Of a stretch of 64,000 bases of DNA, positions 16,555 through 24,632 are shown in pieces. Position 1 is the first letter of the stretch; every line of letters starts with the position of its first letter. Source of the stretch: Bacillota bacterium. GTDB taxonomy: Bacteria; Bacillota; UBA4882; UBA8346. A model generated the notes under the pieces. It searched no databases. It had not been told where the DNA came from and worked only from the letters and a program-made list of their open reading frames with translations. The position numbers were made by a program, and so were the translations under genes. Location of the stretch: assembly GCA_023400055.1 (NCBI GenBank), contig JAEXFN010000052.1, positions 23,382 to 87,381 on the forward strand, in the 5' to 3' direction.

Positions 16555-18489
16555 TCAAGGTTTATTCTGGGCGATGCGCTCGGCCAGTTCGGTCAGGTAC
16601 GCCCAGCGTTCCATCAGTTGCTCCAGCCGCTGCTCCAAGCCTTCCTGGGCGGCCAGCAATTCCTGCAATACCAGGTAATCGCTGCCCGAGGCGGCAATTT
16701 TGGCTTTGACCCCGGCCAGTTCCTGTTCGGCCGCGGCGATCGCCGGCTCGATCCCCTCCAGTTCCCGCTGCTCCTTATAGCTCAGTTTCAACGGCCGGTT
16801 CTTGGCCGCGGTTTCGGCTGCGGCCTGGCTGCGGGCCGGCGGCTGGATCGCCCCGGCGTCTTGCCCGTCGGCAGCCGCTTCAGCCGCCTGGCGTTCCAGA
16901 TACTCCAGGTATTCGCTGTAGTTGCCCACCAGGCACAGAATGCGGCCGGCCCCTTCGAAGACGATCAGCTTGGCGGCGATCCGGTCCAGGAAGTAGCGGT
17001 CATGGGAGACCGCGATCACCACGCCGGGGAAATCATCCAGATAATCCTCGAGGATGCTCAGGGTCTGAATGTCCAGGTCGTTGGTGGGTTCGTCCAGCAG
17101 CAGCACGTTGGGGGCGGCCATCAGCACCCGCAGCAGGTACAGGCGGCGTTTCTCCCCGCCCGAGAGCTTGGCGATGGGCGTCCATTGCAGCGCCGGCGGG
17201 AACAGGAACCGCTCCAGCATCTGAGTGGCGCTGATCGATCCGCCGTCGGCGGTGGGCAGATGCTCGGCGACCGCCTTGATGAAGTCGATCACCCGCTGGT
17301 TCTCGTCCATCTCCAGGTGTTCCTGGGTGAAGAAACCCAGCTTCACCGTTGGCCCGAGCTCGATCTGCCCGGCATCGGGCTGCAAATTGCCGGCGATCAG
17401 ATTGAGCAGGGTGGTCTTGCCGATGCCGTTCGGGCCGATGATCCCGACCCGGTCGCCGCGTTGAAAGCCATAGCTGAAGCCGGCGATGACCGGCCGGCCG
17501 GCGAAGCTTTTGGCCAGCCGCTCGATGAGGATCACCTTCTTGCCCAGCCGGCTGGCGCCGGCCGCCAGCTCCATCTTGCCCCGGGCGGGCTCCTCCGCCA
17601 GCTGGGACTGGAGCGCCTCGAAGCGGTCGATCCGCGCCTGCTGCTTAGTGGAGCGCGCCTTGGCGCCCCGGCGGATCCAGGCCAGTTCGCGCCGGTACAG
17701 ATTCTGCCGTTTGGCGGCCAGCGACTGTTCGAGCTCCTCCCGTTCCGCCTTTTTGGTCAGAAACAGGCTGTAGTTTCCGGTATAGCTGTAGATTTTCCCC
17801 TCGTCCAGTTCCAGGATGCGGTTGGTCACCCGGTCCAGGAAGTAGCGGTCATGGGTGACCATCAGCAGCGCTCCGCTGCGCTGATGCAGATATTGTTCGA
17901 GCCAATCGACGGCCTGGTTGTCGATCTGGTTGGTCGGTTCGTCCAGAATCAGCAAATCGACCGGGTTGATCAGGGCCGCCGCCAGAGCCACCCGTTTGCG
18001 CTGGCCGCCGGAGAGCGTGCCCACCTCAGCCTGGAAATCGCTGATCCCCAGTTTGGTGAGGATGGTCTTGGCCTCGCTCTCCAGCTGCCAGGCGCCGGCC
18101 TCATCCATCCGCTGCCCCAGCCGGAGCAATTCTTGCTGGAGCGCCGCATCGGCCGGGTTTTCGCCGGCCCGCGACAAAGCCGCCTCATATTCCCGGACCA
18201 GGCCGAAGAGGGGCGAGCCTCCCTGCAGCGCTGCTTCCAGCACCGAGCGCTCCGGCTCGAAGACCGGATTCTGGGACAGATAGCCGATCCGGGCCTGGTT
18301 GGCGTAGATCACCTGCCCGGTGTCGGGTTGTTCCCGGCCAACCAGGATCTGGAGCAGCGTCGACTTGCCGGTGCCGTTGATCCCGATCAGCCCGATCTTC
18401 TCTCCCGCGGCGACCCCGAAGGATACATCGGCGAAGAGGGTCTTGGGGCCATAATTTTTGGCAATCTTTTCAACAGAGAGGATATTCAT
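16555..18489 (-). CDS. ABC-F family ATPase (Uup/EttA-like)
   Basis: A 644-residue cytoplasmic protein with two ABC cassettes and no membrane segment: Walker A GINGTGKST, signature LSGGQRKR and Walker B LILDEPTNQID in the first; GPNGIGKTT, LSGGEKRR and LLDEPTNDLD in the second. A linker between cassettes and a charged coiled-coil C-terminus resemble Uup. ABC-F proteins act on the ribosome E-site to relieve stalling or protect against antibiotics. Start at 18489 (MNILSVEK) follows AAAGGA; the open frame extends 27 codons further without a site. Confidence 0.93.
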   Translation of the reverse strand: MNILSVEKIAKNYGPKTLFADVSFGVAAGEKIGLIGINGTGKSTLLQILVGREQPDTGQVIYANQARIGYLSQNPVFEPERSVLEAALQGGSPLFGLVREYEAALSRAGENPADAALQQELLRLGQRMDEAGAWQLESEAKTILTKLGISDFQAEVGTLSGGQRKRVALAAALINPVDLLILDEPTNQIDNQAVDWLEQYLHQRSGALLMVTHDRYFLDRVTNRILELDEGKIYSYTGNYSLFLTKKAEREELEQSLAAKRQNLYRRELAWIRRGAKARSTKQQARIDRFEALQSQLAEEPARGKMELAAGASRLGKKVILIERLAKSFAGRPVIAGFSYGFQRGDRVGIIGPNGIGKTTLLNLIAGNLQPDAGQIELGPTVKLGFFTQEHLEMDENQRVIDFIKAVAEHLPTADGGSISATQMLERFLFPPALQWTPIAKLSGGEKRRLYLLRVLMAAPNVLLLDEPTNDLDIQTLSILEDYLDDFPGVVIAVSHDRYFLDRIAAKLIVFEGAGRILCLVGNYSEYLEYLERQAAEAAADGQDAGAIQPPARSQAAAETAAKNRPLKLSYKEQRELEGIEPAIAAAEQELAGVKAKIAASGSDYLVLQELLAAQEGLEQRLEQLMERWAYLTELAERIAQNKP

Positions 18490-18815
18490 GGCTGTCCTTT
18501 CGGATTCAATGAACCAGGATGGCATCCGGCCAACCGCCGGATTCGGAACAAACTCGACTTTAACAGGCACTCCGATCCTGCCAACTGGCAGGACAGCGAA
18601 TGCTTATAAGCTAGGCAATACTATATCATTTCAACGCCGACATGGCAATAAGGCCGAACCCGTCCCTTCCCGCGGCGGCTCCGACCCCGTTGCCTAAGTT
18701 ATCCTCAATATCCATGATTTCTCCACAACCCCTCCATTATCCATCCATAGCTTGGGTATATCATAAGGCCATGCAGTTGAGAACGAACCAAGCAAAACAA
18801 AAGGAGCTGAGTTCC

Positions 18816-19034
18816 ATGAAAAAATTCGTTTTTACCGTGCTGGCATCGGCCACTCTTTTGGGAGCGATTTCCTTCACCACCTTAGCCAATGGTTTCGACC
18901 CCCGGTTTCCCGGTCCGGTTCATCAACAGCCCGAACGGCGGATCGAGGTCCAGCGCGCCAGCGAGCAGCAGTTGCAACAAGAGGCGCGCCAGGAACGGAT
19001 CGTCCGCCGGATGCACGAACGGCACCGTTATTAA
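18816..19034 (+). CDS. Small secreted basic protein, paralogue 1 of 3
   Basis: A 72-residue protein with a signal peptide (MKKFVFTVLASATLLGAISF, cleavage after LANG region) and a short mature part rich in Arg, Gln, Glu and His. It begins behind AAGGAG. Together with the next two genes it forms a tandem family sharing MKK..LT...LMG..SFA.LA.G..PRF..P and a C-terminal ERR..R..R run. The mature region looks like a charged helix. I do not recognise a family; a periplasmic chaperone or metal-binding role would be a guess. Confidence 0.75.
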   Translation: MKKFVFTVLASATLLGAISFTTLANGFDPRFPGPVHQQPERRIEVQRASEQQLQQEARQERIVRRMHERHRY

Positions 19035-19115
19035 AGCAACTTTTCCCTTGGCGGGGCCGACCCGCAGCGAACCTGGCTTGAAATGAAAACATCAAAATAA
19101 AAGGAGCCGATTATC

Positions 19116-19328
19116 ATGAAAAAAGCTATTTTAACCATTCTCACATCCGCCGTACTTATGGGCACGCTTTCCTTCGCCGCGCTGGCCCATGGCGCTCCGC
19201 CCCGCTTTCACAAACCGGCTTATGAGCAGCAGCAGGCGAAGCGGATCGCCATTGAACGGAGGATCCACCGCCAGCAACTGGAACGCCGCGCCAGACTCGC
19301 CCGGATCATGCATGACCGGCATCGTTGA
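19116..19328 (+). CDS. Small secreted basic protein, paralogue 2 of 3
   Basis: A 70-residue secreted protein (signal peptide to about ALAHG) with ribosome-binding site AAGGAG. The mature part keeps the shared GAPPRFHKPAYEQQQAKRIAIERR block and ends in a His/Arg-rich tail (ARIMHDRHR). It is closer to paralogue 3 than to paralogue 1. The spacing between the three genes is about 80-105 bases, consistent with one transcript or repeated promoter units copied with the genes. Confidence 0.75.
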   Translation: MKKAILTILTSAVLMGTLSFAALAHGAPPRFHKPAYEQQQAKRIAIERRIHRQQLERRARLARIMHDRHR

Positions 19329-19433
19329 GAAGCATTGACTTCACTGCTTGGGGGCGGTTCCGGGCCAGGTCCGGTCGGAACCCGTGGAACCGTCCCTGAA
19401 AACAAATTGAAAAAACAAAAGGAGTTGGATCCC

Positions 19434-19643
19434 ATGAAAAAATGCATCCTAACCATTTTCGCAGCCACCGTTCTGATGGGCACGGTTTCCTTCGCAGCCT
19501 TGGCCAATGGCGCTCCGCCCCGCTTTCACGGACCGGCTTATGAGCACCCGGCCAAGCGGATCGCCATCGAACGCAGCATCCGCCATCGGCAATTGGAACG
19601 CCGCGAATGGATCGCCCGGAAACTGCATGAATGCCGACGCTGA
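19434..19643 (+). CDS. Small secreted basic protein, paralogue 3 of 3
   Basis: A 69-residue protein with signal peptide (MKKCILTIFAATVLMGTVSF, to ALANG) and the same GAPPRFHGPAYE block as paralogue 2, ending in LHECRR. It has a Cys at position 4, inside the signal peptide, and one near the C-terminus. Start ATG at 19434 follows AGGAG. The strong resemblance of signal and mature parts shows recent tandem duplication. Confidence 0.75.
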   Translation: MKKCILTIFAATVLMGTVSFAALANGAPPRFHGPAYEHPAKRIAIERSIRHRQLERREWIARKLHECRR

Positions 19644-19722
19644 ATGCGGTCGGACCTGACCGCCCGGTTGCCCCGGCATTAACGACCCGCAATTCAAATA
19701 AAATAAGGGAGGCCTGTTGAAA

Positions 19723-20265
19723 ATGAAACGTTATAGTCCTTTCATCCTGCAAGCGATCGTCATTCTGGCACTGCTTTTCTCGCTCCCGCTGGCCGCGCAG
19801 GCCAGTCCCTCGGCTGGTCCCGACTATCCGTTCACTTTTAGCATCAGCGGCGCTTCGAACGGTGTCGGCCTGGCCATGGGGCAACGTTTCGATGACTGGG
19901 GCGTAGAAATCGGCGCCGTCCTCACCGACGACAAGTATTCGGACGCGCTGGACTATCCCTGCCCCCACAATGACTACCAGGTGTTGGATGACGACTATAT
20001 CAAGAATACATACGGTTTGGATTTTTTACGTTACTTCGATTTCAGCGATACGGTTGCCCTTTACCTAGGGGCCGGAGTGTACTTCAGCGACCACCAGGAA
20101 ATCGTCCAATCCCGAGCCACCGGCTGGATTTATGAGAACTCCGATGAGACTCAGGTCGATCCGGCGTTTTCCGGCGGGCTGGTTTACCAGAATGGCAAAA
20201 CCCTGATCGGAGTGGGTTATCACTCGATTCGCGGCACCAGCCTCCAGTTTGGAACGAAGTTTTAA
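19723..20265 (+). CDS. Secreted beta-barrel-like outer-membrane protein
   Basis: A 180-residue protein with a signal peptide (to about LAAQAS) followed by alternating aromatic/small residues typical of beta strands (YPFTFSISG, GVGLAMGQRF, VALYLGAGVYF, TLIGVGYHSI) and a C-terminal Phe (LQFGTKF), the usual end of a barrel recognised by BAM. The lengths suit a small eight-strand barrel. GGGAGG lies ten bases before the ATG at 19723; a TTG two codons earlier is possible. It follows the three small secreted proteins. A dispersed repeat starts at its stop codon. Confidence 0.65.
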   Translation: MKRYSPFILQAIVILALLFSLPLAAQASPSAGPDYPFTFSISGASNGVGLAMGQRFDDWGVEIGAVLTDDKYSDALDYPCPHNDYQVLDDDYIKNTYGLDFLRYFDFSDTVALYLGAGVYFSDHQEIVQSRATGWIYENSDETQVDPAFSGGLVYQNGKTLIGVGYHSIRGTSLQFGTKF

Positions 20266-20378
20266 AAGCGTTGCGATAAACCCTGTTTCGAAGGTCGGGA
20301 GCTCACAAAGCGCGGGGAAGCAAGGGATAAAGTCGGTGTAAATCTTCTTAGGAGACTTTATCCCATGGCCTCTAAAAT
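20260..20378 (+). repeat. Dispersed two-hairpin repeat, copy C
   Basis: Plus-oriented copy that overlaps the stop codon of the barrel-protein gene. GGGATAAAGTC (20324-20334) pairs perfectly with GACTTTATCCC (20354-20364); the first stem is TTGCGAT with CTCACAA and is weaker than in the other copies. The outer arms are TTTTAAAAGC and GGCCTCTAAAA. In this position it would form the 3-prime end structure of the mRNA. Confidence 0.8.
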
Positions 20379-20489
20379 GGCATAAGAATATTTTGAATTC
20401 CGGAACCTTTTTCCCATGACTTTCGTCTAATCCTAGGAATAAATTATCCTGGTATCCAAATCGGTTTCAATCGATAAGGAGGAGTTCAT

Positions 20490-21638
20490 TTGAAGAAGTG
20501 GTTAAGGGGTTTGACGCTCCTCGTGCTCCTATGCGGTCTCCCGTTGAGCGCGTACGCCGCCAATCATCCGCCCGAAAAAGGACCTCGGCCTACGCCATTG
20601 CCGACGCTCGCTCCGGGCAAAGAAGATCCGAAACCCGGCGGCAAGCCGGACCAACATAGCAACCAACCGGGCAACCGACCGGATCAACATAACAACCAAC
20701 CCGGTGGCAAACCCGGCCAGCCGTCCAACTCGCCCGGCAAACCGGGTAACAATCAACCGGGCAACCGGCCGGATCAACATAACAACCAGCCCGGCGGAAA
20801 ACCCGGCCAGCCGTCCAATCCGCCCGGCAAACCGAGCAACAACCAACCGGGCAACCGGCCGGATCAACATAACAACCAGCCCGGCGGCAAACCGGGTCAG
20901 CCGTCCAATCCGCCCGGCAATCCGAGCAACAATCAACCGGGCAACCGGCCGGATCAACATAACAACCAGCCCGGCGGAAAACCGGGTCAGCCGTCCAACC
21001 CGCCCGGCAGGCCGAACAACAACCAGCCCGGCGGCAAACCCGGTCAACCGACCTATCCGCCCGGCAAACCGGGCAACAATCAACCGGGCAACCGGCCGGA
21101 CCAGCATAACAACCAACCCGGCGGCAGACCCGATGACCGGGACCATCGGCCGGACGATCGCGACCGTCGCCCCAATTACGGACCGGGCCGCTATGACGAT
21201 CACGACAATCGCTGGCGCGATCGGCCCAACCGGCCGCGCCGTTACGGCCATGAACCGATCCTGCAGGCTCAAACCAACGCCCGGCTGGTGATCCACCGCA
21301 CGGCGCTGGTCATCGCCGAGGCCCAAGATGCGGCCCGTCACCGTTTCTACCGGGACGGTCTGGCTCAGGCCATCGCTCACCAGCAGATCGCGCTCCAGTT
21401 ATACCGGAACGGCTCGTATTGGGATGCCATCTACCACTCGCTGCGCGCCCGCAACCTGGCGATCCTGGTCATTGAGAAGAACCACCGTTCCTTGGAGTCG
21501 GAATATAATTGGGATCCCGACGAAGACGATTATCTCCAGGAGATTCCCAGCGATGACGATCTGGATCGGAGCCTGATCGGCATCCGCATCATCACCGATG
21601 ATGCCGCGCTCTTTATCCGGTTGAACCTTGACTTGTGA
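20490..21638 (+). CDS. Secreted Pro/Gly/Asn-repeat protein
   Basis: A 382-residue protein starting at TTG behind AAGGAGG. A signal peptide (to about AYAANHPP) precedes a long disordered region of 30-residue repeats built on NQPGNRPDQHNNQPGGKPGQ plus PSNPPGKPSN (about residues 50-220), encoded by 90-bp DNA repeats. An Asp/Arg-rich hinge leads to a folded C-terminal domain (about 255-382) that is helical and ends in two acidic patches. The repeat region resembles surface stalks or biofilm-matrix linkers. No family was recognised for the C-terminal domain. A terminator follows at once. Confidence 0.8.
   Translation: MKKWLRGLTLLVLLCGLPLSAYAANHPPEKGPRPTPLPTLAPGKEDPKPGGKPDQHSNQPGNRPDQHNNQPGGKPGQPSNSPGKPGNNQPGNRPDQHNNQPGGKPGQPSNPPGKPSNNQPGNRPDQHNNQPGGKPGQPSNPPGNPSNNQPGNRPDQHNNQPGGKPGQPSNPPGRPNNNQPGGKPGQPTYPPGKPGNNQPGNRPDQHNNQPGGRPDDRDHRPDDRDRRPNYGPGRYDDHDNRWRDRPNRPRRYGHEPILQAQTNARLVIHRTALVIAEAQDAARHRFYRDGLAQAIAHQQIALQLYRNGSYWDAIYHSLRARNLAILVIEKNHRSLESEYNWDPDEDDYLQEIPSDDDLDRSLIGIRIITDDAALFIRLNLDL
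20640..21150 (+). repeat. 90-bp tandem repeats inside the repeat-protein gene
   Basis: Roughly five copies, some partial, of a 90-base unit (30 codons) with near-identical segments such as CAACCGGGCAACCGGCCGGA and CATAACAACCAGCCCGGCGG. High identity between units suggests recent expansion and probable length variation between strains. Confidence 0.85.
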
Positions 21639-21689
21639 CAGCGATTAGATAACCGTTTCCTCGGAATCTTGACGAAGATTTTGACAATC

Positions 21690-21731
21690 AAAAAGCCGGC
21701 CTACGCAAACTGTTCGTTGGGCCGGCTTTTT
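21690..21731 (+). terminator. Rho-independent terminator
   Basis: Perfect stem AAAAAGCCGGCC (21690-21701) and GGCCGGCTTTTT (21720-21731) with an 18-base loop, 50 bases after the stop of the repeat-protein gene. Confidence 0.88.
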
Positions 21732-21806
21732 GATGGACCCGGTCGATCCTCCCGCCATTCTTCCGGAAATAGTCATTCGCCCACTTTCATAATCCTCTTG
21801 CCTTTT

Positions 21807-22142
21807 CCCACTCTTTCCGAAAATATCGGCAATTTTAATTTTAAATTCAGCAATTTAGTTTTTATGGTGACATTTTCTATTTTTACTCCCAATATTTTAA
21901 TTTTACGGCCGGGAAAATCGATTCTCAGAGACGAAAATTGGATTATCGATCACGAATTTTCGATTCTCAGGATCGATTTTTTAATTATCATGAGCGAAAA
22001 GTAATTTATTCGGGTCGAAAAATCAATTCTCAGGATCAAAAATCCATTTATCCGGATCGAAAATTCATTTCTCGCGATCGAAAGTCGGATTCTCGGGATC
22101 GAAATGGCAATTCTCCGGCCGAAGATAATAATTTCCGCGATT
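21807..22142. repeat. Degenerate 21-bp tandem array 3
   Basis: Sixteen 21-base units in register. The right part reads GAAAATTCATTTCTCGCGAT, GAAAGTCGGATTCTCGGGAT and similar, with consensus GAAAAT-(C/T)-(G/C)ATT-CTC-(A/G)GGATC; the left part is more AT-rich (CAATTTTAATTTTAAATTC, AATATTTTAATTTTACGGCC). Units contain GATTCTC and GGATC parts that form a small GAT/ATC dyad. It fills the space between the repeat-protein terminator and the glucosaminidase gene. Confidence 0.88.
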
Positions 22143-22241
22143 CATGTTTCTTTTGCCGGAATTGTTTATTGGGCCGATTCTGTCGCCCCGGGCCGACCGC
22201 ATGCATATTCTAAAAGCATCATCTGCACCGGGAGGAAATGC

Positions 22242-22724
22242 ATGACCAAGACCGAATTCATCAACCAAATGGCCCGTGCCTGCGATGAGGCTTACGCCCG
22301 GGGAGCGCGCTTCAACAAGGCCGTCGTCTTCGCCCAGGCGGCTTTGGAATCCAGCTGGGGCAATTCCGAGCTGGCCCAGCAGGCCAACAACATCTTTTCG
22401 ATCAAGGCCGGAGTCACCTGGGACGGTCCCACCCATCAGCTGACGGCGGCCGAATGGCATTACCAGCAAGGCTGGTACCAGGCGAGCTCCGCCTGGCGGA
22501 AATATCCCGACTGGACGGCCTGCATCATCGATTATGCGGCGATCATTGCCGCGGCACCCTGGTATCAGGCCGCTCTGGAGCACATCGACGATCCCGACCG
22601 CTTTTTGGCGGCGCTGCTGCCTTCGGCAAGCAAACCAGGCTGGGCCACCGATCCCGATTATTACCGCAAAGTGGTCCGGACCGCCGCCGAATTGGAGAGC
22701 TACGGCGGACCCAAATGGTCCTGA
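22242..22724 (+). CDS. Glucosaminidase-domain protein (LytG/FlgJ-like)
   Basis: A 160-residue single-domain protein of the N-acetylglucosaminidase family that cuts peptidoglycan glycan strands. The block FAQAALESSWGNSELAQQANN carries the catalytic Glu and is followed by NIFSIKAG and a conserved YPDWTACIIDYAAII region. No signal peptide is seen with the start chosen (ATG at 22242 behind GGGAGGAA); a longer open frame upstream runs through the 21-bp array and is rejected. Stand-alone cytoplasmic forms occur as phage endolysins or as flagellar/sporulation hydrolases, but no phage genes lie nearby. Confidence 0.82.
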   Translation: MTKTEFINQMARACDEAYARGARFNKAVVFAQAALESSWGNSELAQQANNIFSIKAGVTWDGPTHQLTAAEWHYQQGWYQASSAWRKYPDWTACIIDYAAIIAAAPWYQAALEHIDDPDRFLAALLPSASKPGWATDPDYYRKVVRTAAELESYGGPKWS

Positions 22725-22912
22725 GGCGCCGGGCGCGACCGCTTTTTCCCGAATTGGCAGAAAGAAACATTTTTTCTGGGGATAGCCGGGCGCTGGCGCG
22801 AGATACTATATTTGTCGCAATAAGTTTTTGGATGCGATCGGTGCGGCGACAGCCCGCCGTTGCGGCGGGGACCAGTAATGATTGGGCATCCATGATTTTA
22901 GGAGGACGGGTT

Positions 22913-23110
22913 ATGAAAGGTAAAGTCAAATGGTTTAATTCGGAGAAAGGTTTCGGTTTTATCGAGCGGGAAGGCGGCGACGATGTCTTTGTCCACTTTT
23001 CGGCGATCAAGATGAACGGCTACAAATCCTTGGAGGAAGGCCAAGCTGTCGAGTTCGATATCGTCAACGGGCAGCGCGGACCGCAAGCCGAGAATGTTAC
23101 GATAGAATAA
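22913..23110 (+). CDS. Cold-shock domain protein
   Basis: A 65-residue CspA/CspB-type single-stranded nucleic-acid chaperone with both RNA-binding motifs (KGFGFI and VFVHF). The ribosome-binding site AGGAGG precedes the ATG at 22913. The 190-base leader after the glucosaminidase gene may include an untranslated region of the kind that regulates cold-shock genes; it includes the motif CTATATTTGTCGCAATAAG, which recurs near 38.48 kb. A terminator follows. Confidence 0.95.
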   Translation: MKGKVKWFNSEKGFGFIEREGGDDVFVHFSAIKMNGYKSLEEGQAVEFDIVNGQRGPQAENVTIE

Positions 23111-23126
23111 CCTTCGAAACAAACCA

Positions 23127-23153
23127 AAGGCTCCGGTGCCAAACCGGAGCCTT
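23127..23153 (+). terminator. Terminator of the cold-shock gene
   Basis: Perfect stem AAGGCTCCGG / CCGGAGCCTT with a seven-base loop, 16 bases after the stop; the T run is short. Confidence 0.75.
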
Positions 23154-23256
23154 CCCTTCATTATAGGGCCGCCAAATCGCAGGAAGGAATCCGACCGCTT
23201 CTGTCGAAGCTATTTCATATTTTACCGAACGGCTCAATCATAAAGAGGTAATCCCC

Positions 23257-23676
23257 ATGCAATACTGGCTGGTCAAAACCGAACCGCAGGAGTACGCCTA
23301 CGCCGATCTCGAGCAACGGGGCAGGGACCGCTGGAACGGAGTCCGCAATTGGCGGGCCGTCCAGAATATCCGGCGGATGCAGCCCGGCGACGCGGTTTTC
23401 ATCTACCACAGCGGCAAGGAGAAGGCCATCGTCGGAACCGCCCGGGTGGCTTCGCCGCCCTATCCCGATCCCGAGGCCGGCGACCCCCGGCTGCTGGTGG
23501 TGGACGTCGAACCCCAGGGCCGCCTGGCCCGGCCGGTCACCTTGCGCCAGATCAAAGGGGATCCGTTCTTCAGCGAGTGGGAACTGGTCCGGCTGCCCCG
23601 CCTGTCGGTGATGCCGGTCCGGCCGGAATACTGGGAAAGGATCACCGCCGACGCCGCGATGCCGGTGCCGCTGTGA
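23257..23676 (+). CDS. EVE-domain protein
   Basis: A 139-residue EVE (PUA-like) protein, related to bacterial homologues of thymocyte nuclear protein 1. It begins with the hallmark YWLVKTEPQEYAYADLE and contains WNGVRNWRAVQNIRRMQPGD and FIYHSGKEKAIVG. EVE domains bind modified bases in DNA or RNA. The start follows AAGAGGT. It has no partner gene here that would tell whether the target is a modified tRNA base or modified foreign DNA. Confidence 0.93.
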   Translation: MQYWLVKTEPQEYAYADLEQRGRDRWNGVRNWRAVQNIRRMQPGDAVFIYHSGKEKAIVGTARVASPPYPDPEAGDPRLLVVDVEPQGRLARPVTLRQIKGDPFFSEWELVRLPRLSVMPVRPEYWERITADAAMPVPL

Positions 23677-23734
23677 AATCTACCGCCGCATCACGGGGTG
23701 CGCCTAAAACGTCCCAAGGCGCCCGAGATCAGCA

Positions 23735-23770
23735 AGACCGCTCGTTCCCTCGAAAACAAGCGGTCTTTTT
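23735..23770 (+). terminator. Terminator of the EVE gene
   Basis: Stem AGACCGCT / AGCGGTCT followed directly by a T run, about 60 bases after the stop. Confidence 0.85.
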
Positions 23771-23927
23771 GCATGGCCGTGAGAATATTTTGAATTAAAT
23801 GCCAACTTTCGCCAGACAAACAGCCTAGAACCAGATCTCCGATATAGAATGCAGCGGGAAGAACTTATGGATGCTTTTTCTTTTGGCCCACGGTTCCGGA
23901 CCTCCCTTTATGCATCCGAGAATCGTC

Positions 23928-24066
23928 TTCGCCATCCATGGCCTTCTGTCTGGCTACCAGGTCTTGGCTTTCGATGTCCCCTCCGCAGGGCGACCGCCGT
24001 TTTTCATCCTCGAAAAGAGGCGTCGCTCGCCTTCATCCCTGAAGGCGGCGGGTATCTGAAAATTAA
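23928..24066 (-). repeat. Hairpin element family, partial inverted copy
   Basis: Aligned in the same direction as the element at 41.74-41.98 kb (shared CCATCCATGGC, CATCCT, CGTCGCTCGCC and GGCGGCGGG segments), so opposite to the larger copy that begins just downstream. Diverged and lacking the G-rich end. No gene was found in 23771-24632. Confidence 0.55.
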
Positions 24067-24074
24067 GTGGTCCG

Positions 24075-24345
24075 TACATAGCGCATAAAAGTTCGAAAGC
24101 ACCCGTCTCCAGGGAGGGAGACGGCGCCGCTTCTTTTCAGGAAGAAAAACAGCGGTCGGGGTCGGAAGCCTCAGCTTAGTTGACAGTCAGATTGCCATGG
24201 ATGGCGGCGGCATGCTAAAACCCCGGATGAATCAGGAGGTGCCGGAACCTCGGTTCCGGCTGGGCGGATTCCAAAGGGTGTCCCACTACACCCTTTGGTC
24301 GGGGGGGGTGGGGGCAGGAATAGCCCCCATCGACCCTCAATTACT
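24075..24345 (+). repeat. Hairpin element family, main plus-strand copy
   Basis: Nearly the same sequence as the reverse complement of 41.74-41.98 kb: TTAGTTGACAGTCAGA, GCCATGGATGGCGGCG, CCCCGGATGAAT, AGGAGGTG and GATTCCAAAGGGTGTCCCAC. It folds as a row of hairpins: CGTCTCC/GGAGACG, CCGGAACC/GGTTCCGG, CAAAGGGTGT/ACACCCTTTG, GGGGGC/GCCCCC. Ends in a G-rich tract. No reading frame is shared between copies, so it is probably a mobile or RNA-encoding element without its own gene. Confidence 0.7.
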
Positions 24346-24632
24346 TTCAGTCACTTAAATCTTTGCTTGCTTTTTTACTTGGGAAGTTGAGTATATGTCA
24401 AAGATTATGCGTTGACACGAAGCTTTCAAAGGTTTGCTCGTAAATTTGAATTGCGAAGGTTGAAATACCGATAACTTTCCACTTATATTATACCACAAAG
24501 CGGCCTTTTTTTCTCCCCTTATATTTTTCGCCGCGCCGCTTTACAATAAAGAAAGCTACGCGCCGCGACTTCCTTGTTTTAATAAAGAAACGGGCGCGGC
24601 GGCCGATACCAAGGGCAAAGGAGCTATCCGTC

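Noticed and set aside
21938..22213. Small protein encoded by array 3 (DRKSDSRDRNG-like repeats)
   Set aside because: Same 21-bp periodicity artefact, with no ribosome-binding site and with a neighbouring gene starting independently.
22104..22241. N-terminal extension of the glucosaminidase
   Set aside because: The extra 46 codons come from array 3; the internal ATG at 22242 has a strong ribosome-binding site.
24299..24312. Long G run as an assembly or sequencing fault
   Set aside because: The related copy at 41.74 kb also ends in a G-rich tract, so it is part of the repeat family.
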